64,000 bases of DNA from Roseiarcus sp963742305. Its GTDB lineage: Bacteria > Pseudomonadota > Alphaproteobacteria > Rhizobiales > Beijerinckiaceae. Location of the stretch: positions 1 to 64,000 of the forward strand of contig CAVULN010000034.1 in NCBI GenBank assembly GCA_963742305.1, written 5' to 3'. The notes below the pieces were generated by a model, which ran no database searches, was not told the origin of the DNA, and was given only the letters and a program-made list of their open reading frames with translations. Each line of letters opens with the position of its first letter. The stretch's first letter is position 1. Shown here in pieces: positions 27,553 through 37,624 of the stretch. Made by a program: the position numbers and the translations under genes.

Positions 27553-28659
27553 TTTCGCCTCGCATGAACTCGGCAAGCGCCGCGACCACGCCCCTGTTGG
27601 CCGCCTCACTCCCCACCGTTAGACGAAGCGAGTCCGGCAGCCCGTAGGCGGCGACCGCCCGCAGAATGAATCCGCGGGCGCTTAAGAAAGCGTCCGCGTC
27701 GGCGGCGGTCCGGCCTCGTTCGCTCGGGAAGGTCAGAAGCAGGAAATTGCCGACGCTCGGCGTCACCTCGATCCCGAGCCTGGCGATTTTCCCGGCGAGC
27801 CAGGGCAACCAGCGCGCATTGTGCGCAACCGCGCTTTCGATATGCGCGGCGTCTTCGAGACTCGCGACGCCGGCGGCCTGCGCCGCCCCGTTCAGGTTGA
27901 ACGGCCCGCGCACCCGGTTCAGCGCGTCGACGACATGTTCCGATCCATAGGCCCAGCCGAGCCTCAAGCCAGCAAGACCATGGATCTTGGAGAAGGTCCG
28001 GGTCATGACGACGTTGTCCGCCGTCGAAGCCAATTCCACGCCCGCCGCATAGTCGTTGCGGCTCACGTATTCGGCATAAGCCGCGTCGATGACCATCAGC
28101 GTGTGCGCCGGCAGGCCGCGTGCAGGCGCTTCACCTCGGAGAAGGAAATGTAGGTCCCGGTCGGATTATTCGGATTGGCGAGATAGACGATCCTGGTGCG
28201 GGGGCTCACTTTTTCGAGCATCGCGTCCACGCTCGCGGTCCTGTCCCGCTCCTCGGCGACGACCGGGATTCCTCCCGCTGCGCGAATGCAGATCGGATAG
28301 GTCAGAAAGCCGTACTGGCTGTAGAGGCCCTCGTCGCCGGGGTGCAGAAAAACATGGGCGAGCAGCGACAAAAGCTCGTCGGAGCCGTTGCCGCAGATGA
28401 TCCGGGCGGGATCGAGGCCGTAGCGCGCGCCGATCGCCTCGCGCAGCTCGGTCGAGGCGCCGTCGGGATAGAATTCGAGCCGGCCGGCAAGCGCGCGCAC
28501 CGCTTCGATGGCCTTGGGCGAGGGGCCGAGCGGCGATTCGTTCGACGAGAGCTTGTGGACCTTGTCCAGGCCCTCTACCCGGCTTTTCCCCGGCACATAG
28601 GGGTCGATCGCCAGGATTTCCGGGCGCGGCTGAGGTTTGCGGGCGACGTGGGAGGTCAT
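27545..28659 (-). CDS. hisC: Histidinol-phosphate aminotransferase, frameshifted
   Basis: HisC is a PLP aminotransferase of histidine synthesis; in this genomic setting it may also transaminate aromatic keto acids. The N-terminal frame (from ATG 28659) has KLSSNESPLGPSPKA, NGSDELLSLLAHVF and LANPNNPTGTYIS and then stops at 28096. The C-terminal frame starts with VIDAAYAEYV and has the PLP lysine in RTFSKIHGLAGLRLGWAYG. A missing G near 28114-28119 explains the split: adding it gives LHAGLPAHTLMVIDAAY, the expected sequence, and one protein of about 371 residues. A TTG at 28680 overlapping the upstream stop is an alternative start. Confidence 0.88.
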
Positions 28660-28676
28660 GGCCGGTCCGATTAGCC

Positions 28677-29528
28677 TCAATTCGCGGGCTTGCGCAACGC
28701 GGAAGCGTCAAATCGGCTCGCATGGGCGCCGATCTCCGAGGCGCGCACGTCGGCGACGCCGATCGAGCGCAGCGCGGCGCTGACCGCGTCGGCCTTGAGC
28801 TCCCCCGGCCTCGCCACCAGGAGGGCAAGCCCCATCCCGTCGGCGGCGGAGCCGATGAGTTCGGCGCCGATCGCGCGGAGGCTATGAGGAATGTCGACGC
28901 GCCAGCGGTCGAGGGTGACCTGCTCGAGCACGACGTCGCGCGCCGCGCCATCCGCCAGTGGCTTCGAGATCACGAACACCGGCATGCCGGCGGGATGATC
29001 GGCCCGCTCGACGAACGGCAGACGGGCGATGATCTTGGGCGCTTCCGGCGGCGTCAGCCTCGTCCACCAGGCGCCCGCCCCTGGCCCGCCGTCGACAGCG
29101 AACATGCCCAGATCGCCGACCGAATCGTGAACCGCGCGGATCACCTCGGCGGCGCCGAAATGCGGCACGCAGGGCGTGGTGAAACCGAAGTGAAATCGCG
29201 CCGAGTCGCGCATCGCCGCGTCGCCGCCCGACACATCCACGTGGATGCGGTAGGGCGCCTGAACATAGGTGAAGGTCGAGATGATCACCCGCCAGATGCC
29301 TTCGACAGTATCGAGCGGCAGACGGCCCTGATGCCGCTCGACCAGCGCGCGCATCATCGAGGCTTCCCGCGCGGGACGGAACGCCGAGCCCCCTCCCTGG
29401 CGTGTCTTGATCTCGATCAGCTGGTCGATGACCCGCCCTCTCTCGATCAGGAGCTCGTGCATTTGCCTGTCGATCCGATCGATCTCGACTCTGAGATCGG
29501 CGAGAGTGGGCTTCGATGGTTCGGTCAC
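28677..29528 (-). CDS. Chorismate mutase with extra C-terminal domain
   Basis: The first 90 or so residues form an AroQ-type chorismate mutase: VEIDRIDRQMHELLIERGRV, KTRQGGGSAFRPAREASMM and VEGIWRVIISTFT supply the expected Arg, Lys, Glu and Arg positions. The remaining 190 residues have alternating strands and helices (YRIHVDVSGGD, GFTTPCVPHFGAAEVIRA, SIGVADVRASEIGAHAS) and resemble the degenerate prephenate-dehydratase/ACT-like extension found in rhizobial homologues, but I see no TRF catalytic motif. It converts chorismate to prephenate, used by the downstream tyrA. Its stop is adjacent to hisC. 283 residues. Confidence 0.82.
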   Translation of the reverse strand: MTEPSKPTLADLRVEIDRIDRQMHELLIERGRVIDQLIEIKTRQGGGSAFRPAREASMMRALVERHQGRLPLDTVEGIWRVIISTFTYVQAPYRIHVDVSGGDAAMRDSARFHFGFTTPCVPHFGAAEVIRAVHDSVGDLGMFAVDGGPGAGAWWTRLTPPEAPKIIARLPFVERADHPAGMPVFVISKPLADGAARDVVLEQVTLDRWRVDIPHSLRAIGAELIGSAADGMGLALLVARPGELKADAVSAALRSIGVADVRASEIGAHASRFDASALRKPAN

Positions 29529-29591
29529 GGGGACGACCCCTCTCCTTTCGAGAGGCTCATGGGCTGCAGATCCGGCTATGCCGGGGTCGGC

Positions 29592-30857
<1,266 letters not shown>

Positions 30858-31105
30858 TGGCGGACCTTACCCTTGGACTTCCCGGTCCCGCGGACCTGCA
30901 AAGTCATGAGTCTTGATGGATGATGACGCTGCGTTTCGACGCTCAGATTCGGCCGTGTCGGGCCGAGGCGACGAAAAGTTGGATCGGGCGATCCAGCGCC
31001 GCTATGAACCACGCGTTCAACGCGCGGGCAGCGCTACATAGTCGCCTTCGCGAGATTTTTCAACCGGCCTTCACGCGACGCCGGACCGCCGGCCTGTCCA
31101 GGCGC

Positions 31106-31528
31106 TCAAAATGGCTTCACGACCGCCAGAACGACGATCAGGATCATAAGGATTGTGGGCGCCTCGTTCAGGATCCGGTAGAATCGAGCGGGCCGCTCAT
31201 TGGCGTCTTCGGCGAAGGCGCGCACGCAGCGGGCGAAAAAGCCGTGCAGCCCGGCGAGGCCGAGAACCAGGATGAACTTCGCCTGGAGCCATCCTGCCTG
31301 CCAATATCCCGTGAGATAGGCGAGCGCGAGCCCGGTTACGAAGACCAGGACCATCGACGGATTGATGATCGCCTTGAGGAGCCGCCGCTCCATCACCTTG
31401 AAGGTTTCCGAGGCGTCAGACCCCTTCGGCGCCTCGGCGTGGTAGACGAACAATCTCGGCAGATAGAGCATTCCCGCCATCCACGCGATGACGCTCACAA
31501 TGTGCAGAGCCTTGAGCCAAAGGATCAT
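31106..31528 (-). CDS. hemJ: Protoporphyrinogen oxidase HemJ
   Basis: HemJ oxidises protoporphyrinogen IX in haem synthesis at the inner membrane. The 140-residue protein has four hydrophobic segments and the conserved N-terminal LKALHIVSVIAWMAGMLYLP with the invariant His, followed by RLFVYHAEA and the lysine in FKVMERRLLKAIINPSM. The length matches the family. Its start codon borders the 476-base AT-rich gap proposed as oriC, so its promoter must lie within that region, similar to hemE at the Caulobacter origin. hemE itself is not in the window. Confidence 0.92.
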   Translation of the reverse strand: MILWLKALHIVSVIAWMAGMLYLPRLFVYHAEAPKGSDASETFKVMERRLLKAIINPSMVLVFVTGLALAYLTGYWQAGWLQAKFILVLGLAGLHGFFARCVRAFAEDANERPARFYRILNEAPTILMILIVVLAVVKPF

Positions 31529-32004
31529 GAAAAAACGTCAGGCCCCGCGAGCCGCCTGGATGTCCGTCGCATTAGGCGGCGTCCGCCATCAGCGCAAGCT
31601 CACAAGCGCTCGCGCCCTAAAATAATATAAATAAGATTCGAAACTGTTTCTTCTCTTTTGGGGGGCGGTTTGCGCAAGTTCAATGCCATCCCAAAAAACA
31701 AGCCGTCACATTCGGTCGGGAAGGGCGCGGCTCTCTCAGGAACGCCTCGAGGCGATTAACGTTTCGTTAAGGAATTGCGGTCTCCGCCAAATCTCATTCG
31801 TGAAACGTTGAAATTATCCCCGCAATTCATCCTCAACTGAGATCCGGCGTCAGACTTCTCCCGACCGGAACGGCTGTGAATCCGCGAATGCGCCCTCCGC
31901 CCGAATGGACCGGCGGGACACGCCTCGCCTTCTGTTCTCCACGCCTGTCCACAACCAGCGCCGCCAGTTATAAAGTCGGCGATTGACCGGACCCGGAGTC
32001 GGCG
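31529..32004. other. Putative chromosomal replication origin (oriC)
   Basis: This non-coding gap separates rho/hemJ (minus) from ppsR-maf-aroE-coaE-dnaQ (plus), the gene order that flanks mapped alphaproteobacterial origins (hemE side | origin | RP001-type gene side in Caulobacter). It holds an AT-rich stretch at 31617-31660, one perfect TTAA-N7-TTAA CtrA motif (31756-31770), and four imperfect DnaA-box-like nonamers: TTATCCCCG (31814), GGATTCACA on the minus strand (31875-31883), TTCTCCACG (31935) and CTGTCCACA (31945), each 7 of 9 against TTATNCACA. GANTC methylation sites occur at 31635, 31878 and 31996. No box is perfect, so the assignment rests mainly on gene order. Confidence 0.65.
31756..31770. 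promoter_or_regulatory. CtrA-type binding site TTAA-N7-TTAA
   Basis: TTAACGTTTCGTTAA matches the full CtrA consensus spacing exactly and is followed by G. CtrA represses initiation at the Caulobacter origin by binding such sites and also controls cell-cycle promoters. Here it lies between hemJ and ppsR inside the proposed origin. Confidence 0.6.
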
Positions 32005-32838
32005 TTGGGCCGCAGCTACTTTCATCTCCATCTGATTTCCGACTCGACCGGAGAAACGCTGATCGCCGCCTCGCGGGCCGCGGCGGCGCAATATCAGGGC
32101 GTCGCCTCGATCGAACATGTCTATCCGCTGGTGCGCACCGCCTCCCAACTCGACCGGGTGATCGCCGAGATCGAGAACGCGCCCGGAATCGTCCTCTTCA
32201 CCCTGGTCGATTCCGACCTCTCCAAGCGCCTTCGGGCGGGCTGCGAAGCTTCGGGCTCGCCGTGTCTGTCCGTCCTCGAGCCAATATTGACCCTGTTCCA
32301 GTCCTATCTCGGCCAGAATTCAACGCCGAGAGCCGGCGCGCAGCACATGCTCAACGCCGAATATTTCAAGAGGATCGACGCGCTCAATTTCACCATGCTG
32401 AGCGACGACGGTCAGGCCTCGGAGAACCTCGACCACGCCGATATCGTTTTAATTGGAGTGAGCCGCACGTCCAAGACTCCGACCAGCATCTATCTCGCCA
32501 ATCGTGGCTATAAAACCGCCAATGTTCCCCTGGTGCCGAACGTCGCATTGCCGGGGGCCATCGACCATCTTCGGCGTCCGCTGGTTGTCGGCCTCATTGC
32601 TTCGGCCGACCGGATCGTGCAGATGCGGCAAAACCGGCTTCTTACGCTCAACGCCGATTCCGAGACCGAGTATGTCGACCGCATCGCGGTCGCCGAGGAG
32701 GTCGCGGCGTCGCGGCGGCTGTTCGCACAGCGCGGCTGGCCGATCATCGACGTGACGCGCCGGTCGATCGAAGAGACGGCTGCGGCGGTGCTCGATCTTT
32801 ATCGCGAGCATCGTCTCCAGTTCATCGCCAGCGGCTGA
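32005..32838 (+). CDS. ppsR: Pyruvate, phosphate dikinase regulatory protein-like (DUF299/RP001 family)
   Basis: Proteins of this family are ADP-dependent kinase/phosphorylases that switch pyruvate phosphate dikinase or PEP synthase on and off. The 277-residue protein begins with FHLHLISDSTGET and has the P-loop-like GVSRTSKTPTSIYLANRG near residue 150. Translation starts at TTG 32005 with CGGAG six bases upstream. It is first in a run of five closely spaced plus-strand genes leading away from the proposed origin; the Rickettsia RP001 homologue occupies the same position. Confidence 0.9.
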   Translation: MGRSYFHLHLISDSTGETLIAASRAAAAQYQGVASIEHVYPLVRTASQLDRVIAEIENAPGIVLFTLVDSDLSKRLRAGCEASGSPCLSVLEPILTLFQSYLGQNSTPRAGAQHMLNAEYFKRIDALNFTMLSDDGQASENLDHADIVLIGVSRTSKTPTSIYLANRGYKTANVPLVPNVALPGAIDHLRRPLVVGLIASADRIVQMRQNRLLTLNADSETEYVDRIAVAEEVAASRRLFAQRGWPIIDVTRRSIEETAAAVLDLYREHRLQFIASG

Positions 32839-32842
32839 TTCC

Positions 32843-33481
32843 ATGCAGAAGATGCGGATCGGTTTGCCGTCCCTTTGGCGGGGCGCTCACCCTCTGGTTC
32901 TGGCTTCGCGGAGCGAAAGCCGCCGGGGGCTCCTGTCGGCGGCGGGGCTCGCCGCCGAATTCGCCACGCCCAGGGTCGACGAGCGCGCGCTCGAGGATCG
33001 CTACCTCAAGGACGGCGGTTCGCTGGAAGGCGTCGCCGGCGCGCTGGCGCGAGCCAAGGCTCTTGCGGCGAGCGCGGAGCGCCCGGAGGCTTATTGTATC
33101 GGCGCCGACCAGACGCTCACGCTCGACGGACGGATCTTCCACAAGGCCAAGGATCTCTCCGAAGCCGCGCAAACTCTGGCCGCGCTCTCCGGCAGGACGC
33201 ACCGCCTGACGTCCGCATTCTGCGTCGCCCGCGCCGGCGAAGCGCTGGCCGTCCACAGCGAACACGCGAATCTCACGATGCGGACCCTCGATCAGCCTGA
33301 GATTTCGCGCTATCTCGAACGCGCGGGGCCCGGCGTGCTGGCCTCGGTCGGCGTCTATCAGGGCGAGGGTCTCGGAATCCATCTGTTCGAACGCATTGAA
33401 GGGGATCATTCCGTCGTTCTCGGGCTGCCGATGCTGAGTCTGCTGGCCTGGATGCGGCGCGAGAATCTGATCTCGCTATGA
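32843..33481 (+). CDS. maf: Maf/YceF-type nucleotide pyrophosphatase
   Basis: Maf proteins hydrolyse non-canonical or selected nucleoside triphosphates. The 212-residue sequence has the N-terminal LVLASRSESRRGLL motif, the acidic VDERALED segment, GADQTLTLDG with the catalytic Asp, and SGRTHRLTSAFCV. The starting ATG lies four bases after ppsR, and aroE starts four bases before its stop. Confidence 0.9.
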   Translation: MQKMRIGLPSLWRGAHPLVLASRSESRRGLLSAAGLAAEFATPRVDERALEDRYLKDGGSLEGVAGALARAKALAASAERPEAYCIGADQTLTLDGRIFHKAKDLSEAAQTLAALSGRTHRLTSAFCVARAGEALAVHSEHANLTMRTLDQPEISRYLERAGPGVLASVGVYQGEGLGIHLFERIEGDHSVVLGLPMLSLLAWMRRENLISL

Positions 33482-34338
33482 GCGCGACCGGGGCGCCTCG
33501 CGCGGGAGTGGCCGGCTGGCCGGTCGATCATTCGCGCTCGCCGGTCATTCATCGCTATTGGCTGAAAGAGCTGGGCTTATCCGGAACCTACGAGCGTTTC
33601 GCGGTCCCCCCAGGGGAATTTCGCGAGTTCGCGGCCAGGATCGGCAAGGAGGGGCTTCTCGGCGCCAATGTCACCGTGCCCCACAAGGAAACGGCCTTCG
33701 CCGCCTGCGACCGGCGAACCCCCGTCGCGGAGGCGCTTGGCGCGGTGAACACGCTGTGGCGCGAGGACGGGCGGCTCATGGGCGACAACACTGACGTCGC
33801 CGGCTTTCTGGCGAACATGGACGAAAGCGCTCCGGGCTGGGCGGAGCGGCCGGGATCGGCCGTGGTCATCGGCGCCGGCGGAGCCGCCCGGGCGATCGTC
33901 CATGCCCTGATCTCGCGCGGATTTGCGCGCATCGCCATCGTCAACCGGACGCGAGCCCGGGCGGAAGCGCTGGCCGCGCATTTCGGCGGTCCGGCGACGG
34001 CGATATCCTGGGCCGATCTTGCGGTGGAATTGCCCAAGGCCGACTTGCTTGTCAACGCGAGCTCGCTCGGCATGGCCGGCCAGCCGCCCCTCGCGGTCGA
34101 TCTCGGCGGGCTCCCGGAGCGGGCGGTCGTCGCGGACGCGGTTTATATTCCCTTGCGCACCCCCCTGATCGAGGGCGCCCGGATGCGCGGACTGCGCTCA
34201 GTGGAGGGGCTCGGCATGCTGCTCCACCAGGCGGCGCCCGCCTTCGCGCGCTGGTTCGGCGAGCGCCCCAGGGTGACGCCGGAACTCCGCGCGCTCATCG
34301 AAGCCGAAGTCCTCGGAAAGCGCGAGGCGGGGCGGTGA
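33478..34338 (+). CDS. aroE: Shikimate dehydrogenase
   Basis: AroE reduces 3-dehydroshikimate to shikimate with NADPH. The 286-residue protein has the shikimate-binding GVAGWPVDHSRSPVIH, the catalytic Lys in NVTVPHKETAF, GAVNTLW, GDNTDVAGF, the nucleotide loop GAGGAARAIVHAL with NRTRARAEAL, and GLGMLLHQAAPAF. Start and stop overlap maf and coaE by four bases each, so the three are translationally coupled. Confidence 0.96.
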   Translation: MSATGAPRAGVAGWPVDHSRSPVIHRYWLKELGLSGTYERFAVPPGEFREFAARIGKEGLLGANVTVPHKETAFAACDRRTPVAEALGAVNTLWREDGRLMGDNTDVAGFLANMDESAPGWAERPGSAVVIGAGGAARAIVHALISRGFARIAIVNRTRARAEALAAHFGGPATAISWADLAVELPKADLLVNASSLGMAGQPPLAVDLGGLPERAVVADAVYIPLRTPLIEGARMRGLRSVEGLGMLLHQAAPAFARWFGERPRVTPELRALIEAEVLGKREAGR

Positions 34339-34943
34339 TCGTCGCTGGACTGACGGGCTCGATCGCGATGGGGAAATCCACGGTCTCGGCCATGTTCGCC
34401 GAACTTGGCGTCCCGACGTTCGACTCGGACCACGCGGTGCGCGACTTCTACGCCGGCGCCGGCGCGAAAACGGTCGATGCGGCGTTTCCGGGGGTTACAG
34501 TCTCGGGAGAGGTCGACCGCGAGCGCCTTGGGGCGCGCGTGCTGGGCGACGCGGAGGCGCTGAAGCGCCTCGAGGGCCTCGTGCACCCGGCGGTGGCCGA
34601 GGCGCGCACGCAGTTCGTCGCGCGCGCGGCGGCCGCCGGCCGGCGGCTCGTCATCGTCGACGTGCCGCTCTTGTTTGAGACCGGGGCGGAAGCGAGTGTC
34701 GACCTGGTTCTCGTGGTGAGCGCGCCCGAAGCCGTCCAGCGGGCGCGCGCTCTCAAGCGCGAAGGCATGACCGAGTCCAAACTCGAGGCGATTCTCTCCC
34801 GCCAGACCTCGGATGCGGAAAAGAGGCGCCGCGCTCATTTCGTCATTGACACGCGCGGCAGGCTTGAGCTGACGCGTTCGGTCGTCGCTCAATTCACCCG
34901 CTCAATCGCCGCCGTGGCCGGAGGCCGAACCGGCCATGCGTGA
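34335..34943 (+). CDS. coaE: Dephospho-CoA kinase
   Basis: CoaE performs the last step of coenzyme A synthesis. The 202-residue protein has the P-loop GLTGSIAMGKSTVSAMF, FDSDHAVRDFY with the catalytic Asp, HPAVAEARTQF and DVPLLFETGAE. It starts at GTG 34335, overlapping the aroE stop (GTGA), and its 3' end overlaps dnaQ by eight bases. Confidence 0.96.
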   Translation: MIVAGLTGSIAMGKSTVSAMFAELGVPTFDSDHAVRDFYAGAGAKTVDAAFPGVTVSGEVDRERLGARVLGDAEALKRLEGLVHPAVAEARTQFVARAAAAGRRLVIVDVPLLFETGAEASVDLVLVVSAPEAVQRARALKREGMTESKLEAILSRQTSDAEKRRRAHFVIDTRGRLELTRSVVAQFTRSIAAVAGGRTGHA

Positions 34944-35637
34944 AATCGTCCTCGACACCGAAACGACAGGCCTCGATCCGGCGGACGGGCATCGGGTGCT
35001 GGAAATCGGCTGTGTCGAGATCGTGCATCAAAGCCTGACCGGCAGGGTCTTCCACGTCCTCATCAATCCGGAGCGAGACGTCCCTGAGGAGGCGGCGCGC
35101 GTGCACGGCCACACCGCCGAAACGCTCAGGGACAAGCCGGCGTTCGGCGGCGTGGTCGACGATTTTCTCGCCTTTATCGGCGATTCGAATCTCGTCATCC
35201 ACAACGCCGAGTTCGACATGCGCTTCATGAACGCCGAGCTGACCAGGCTCGGGCGCGCCGCAATCGGCATGGAGCGGGTCGTCGACACGCTCGCGATCGC
35301 GCGAAAGAAGCACCCCGGACAGCCGAACAGCCTCGACGCACTATGCGACCGCTACCGGATCGACCGCTCGCGGCGGACGAGGCACGGCGCGCTGCTCGAT
35401 GCGGAGATTCTGGTCGAGGTCTATTGCGAGCTCATGGGAGGCCGCCAGCGGTCGCTTGCGTTCGGCGACGCCGGGGCGCTCGCCGGTCTTCATGATCTCC
35501 TCGTTCCGGCCCGTTCCGAGCCGAGGCCGCCAAGACAATCGTGGCTCGAGCCGGAGGCGGCGGCCGCCCACGCGCGCTACATCGAAACCTCGATCGTCGA
35601 GGCGATCTGGTCGCGCTACCTCGCTCCGGCTGTCTGA
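34936..35637 (+). CDS. dnaQ: DNA polymerase III subunit epsilon
   Basis: DnaQ is the proofreading 3'-5' exonuclease of the replicative polymerase. The 233-residue protein shows the DEDDh motifs: Exo I LDTETTGLDP, Exo II IHNAEFDMRFM and Exo III HGALLDAEILVEVY. The C-terminal 50 residues would contact the alpha subunit. It is the last gene of the origin-proximal operon and converges on secB with 21 bases between stops. Confidence 0.95.
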   Translation: MREIVLDTETTGLDPADGHRVLEIGCVEIVHQSLTGRVFHVLINPERDVPEEAARVHGHTAETLRDKPAFGGVVDDFLAFIGDSNLVIHNAEFDMRFMNAELTRLGRAAIGMERVVDTLAIARKKHPGQPNSLDALCDRYRIDRSRRTRHGALLDAEILVEVYCELMGGRQRSLAFGDAGALAGLHDLLVPARSEPRPPRQSWLEPEAAAAHARYIETSIVEAIWSRYLAPAV

Positions 35638-35658
35638 CCCGACCGGTCCGCGAGACAG

Positions 35659-36144
35659 TCAGGCCGTCTGTTGCTGCGGCTGACCGCCGGTCGCGGCCAG
35701 TCGCTGCAGATAGAGCGCGTGAAAATCGACCGGATCGATGAACAGCGGCGGATAAGACCCGCCGCGCACCGCGTCGGCGACGATCTGGCGCGCGAACGGG
35801 AACAGCATGCGCGGCCCTTCGATCATCACGACAGGCTGAACCTGATCGGCGGGGAAGTTCTCCACCCGGAACACGCCCGCATAGTTGAGCTCGAACTTGA
35901 ACATCGTGTCCGCGCCCTGACCCGCGCCGCCTTCGAGGGTCAGGCTCACTTCGTAGTCGGTCGGCGCAAGCTGGCGCGCGTTCACATTGATCTGGATCGA
36001 AATGTTGGGCGCCGACTGCTGCGGCCCCAGGGTGCGCGGAGCGTTCGGATTCTCGAACGACAAATCCTTGGTATATTGGGCGAGAATCGAAAATCTCGGA
36101 CCGGCTTGCGGCGCCTCCGCGCCATTGCCGTTCTGGTCAGCCAT
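35659..36144 (-). CDS. secB: Export chaperone SecB
   Basis: SecB tetramers keep preproteins unfolded and deliver them to SecA. The 161-residue protein has the conserved IQINVNARQLAPTDYEVSL strand, FKFELNYAGVF and the ILFPFARQIVADAVRGGSYP-like segment (here MLFPFARQIVADAVRGG) followed by PPLFIDPVDFHALYLQRL. I start at ATG 36144, which has GAGGAG nine bases upstream; a TTG two codons earlier is possible. The secB position next to dnaQ is conserved in the order. Confidence 0.95.
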   Translation of the reverse strand: MADQNGNGAEAPQAGPRFSILAQYTKDLSFENPNAPRTLGPQQSAPNISIQINVNARQLAPTDYEVSLTLEGGAGQGADTMFKFELNYAGVFRVENFPADQVQPVVMIEGPRMLFPFARQIVADAVRGGSYPPLFIDPVDFHALYLQRLAATGGQPQQQTA

Positions 36145-36268
36145 CGTCAACCGCTCCTCGTGCGTGAGCCTGAACGCCCTTCTGGCGGTCCTTAAGGCCA
36201 GGCCGAACGCGCCGCGGGGTCGCCTAGCATGGCGCCGTTATCCAAACAAGCGCGGGGCTCACGGACGA

Positions 36269-37535
36269 TCACGGCGGCGCGCTGACCCGCCTGAACAGCG
36301 AGAGATCGGCGTAGCCGTCGGGCTTGAGACCATTGCGCTCCTGATAGGCCCGCACCGCCGAGCGCGTCGCATCGCCGATCTTTCCGTCGATATCGCCGAC
36401 ATCGAAGCCCATCGTCTTCAGTCTGGCCTGAAGCGTCTCAACCTGCGCCGCGGTGAGCGGACGATCGGCCGGCCATTGGGCGACAAGACCGGGGCGGCCC
36501 TCGACCGCGTCGCCGAGCAGGCCGGCGGCGAGCGCGTAAGCCGTCGAATTGTTGTACGTCTTGATGACGTCGAAGTTGCTGGTGACGAGAAACACCGGCC
36601 CGCTGAGTCCGGCCAGGATCATGAGCCGGCCAGAACCCGATTCCGGCAGGGGCGAACCGTCGCCTCTCGTTACCCCGCGAGCGGCGAAGGACGAGAACGG
36701 CGCGGGCGAGGAGGAATCCGCGTCGCTGAGGGTGAATGCAGCCGGCAGGCGAACCTCGAAACCCCAGGGCAGACCTGTCGTCCAGCCGTGTTTGGCGAGA
36801 TAGTTCGCGGTCGAGCCGATCGCGTCCGCTTCGCTCGTCCAGATGTCGCGCCGGCCGTGCCGTTCGAACGCCACCGCGTAGGCGAGATAGCTCGACGGCA
36901 TGAACTGCGTCTGGCCCATGGCGCCCGCCCACGAACCGCGCATGAGCGAGGGAGCGACGGCTTCTTCCTCCACCATCACGAGCGCCGCCATCAGCTCGTC
37001 GCGGAAATAGTCGCCGCGAAAGCGGACATAGGCGAGACTGGCCAGGGCCTGAAAGACATTGTTCGAACCCGGAAAACCGCCGAAATCCGTCTCCAGCCCC
37101 CAGATGCCGAGGATCGCCGCGCCGTCGACGCCGAATGTCTCCCTGGCCCGGTCAAGCCAGAGGCTCTCAGAGCGCGCCCGCTCGCGCCCGCGCGCGATGC
37201 GCTCGGCCGACAAGGCGCTCGCGACATAGTCCGAAACCGGGCGCGCGAACTCGGGTTGCGACTGGGCCATCGCCACGACTTGCGGATCGAAGGAGACGCC
37301 GGCGAAGGCGCGGTCGAACGTCGCGCGCTTCACTCCGCGCTGCGCGGCGACCGGCCAAAGGCCGGCAATGAATTCGCGGAAGCTCGCCTGGCGAGAGCGC
37401 AGGGAGGCGTTCGCGGCGGCGTTCGCGGAAAAGGCGGCGCTCAGTCAACCCGAGCGCGACAAAGGCGGCGCCGAGCAAAGCAAGGCTCGCCCCTCGAAGG
37501 GGCCGCGGCCGGCGTTCGTTCCGGAATCTGGCCAT
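36269..37535 (-). CDS. Lytic murein transglycosylase (MltB type) with peptidoglycan-binding domain, frameshifted near the N terminus
   Basis: The main frame has the transglycosylase domain: KRATFDRAFAGVSFDPQVV, catalytic GIWGLETDFGG, GAMGQTQFMPSSYLAYA, and then a C-terminal PG_binding_1 domain (LQARLKTMGFDVGDIDGKIG). This frame has no plausible start or signal peptide before the GTG at 37333. A signal peptide (MARFRNERRPRPLRGASLAL, starting at ATG 37535) is in a neighbouring frame, joined at about 37440-37446, after which NASLRSRQASFREFIAGLW continues in the main frame. Removing one base yields a periplasmic protein of about 421 residues. Indel error is likely. Confidence 0.85.
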
Positions 37536-37624
37536 GGTTTCAGCGGCAGGCGAACTGACAGTCTGGCGGAAGACTGCGCCAAAATCGGCGAAAAGCAATG
37601 GCGCGCCCGGCAAAAGCGGACGGG

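Noticed and set aside
31795..31812. Possible parS half-site (CGTGAAAC) near the proposed origin
   Set aside because: Only one half of the 16-base palindrome is present; the other half does not match.
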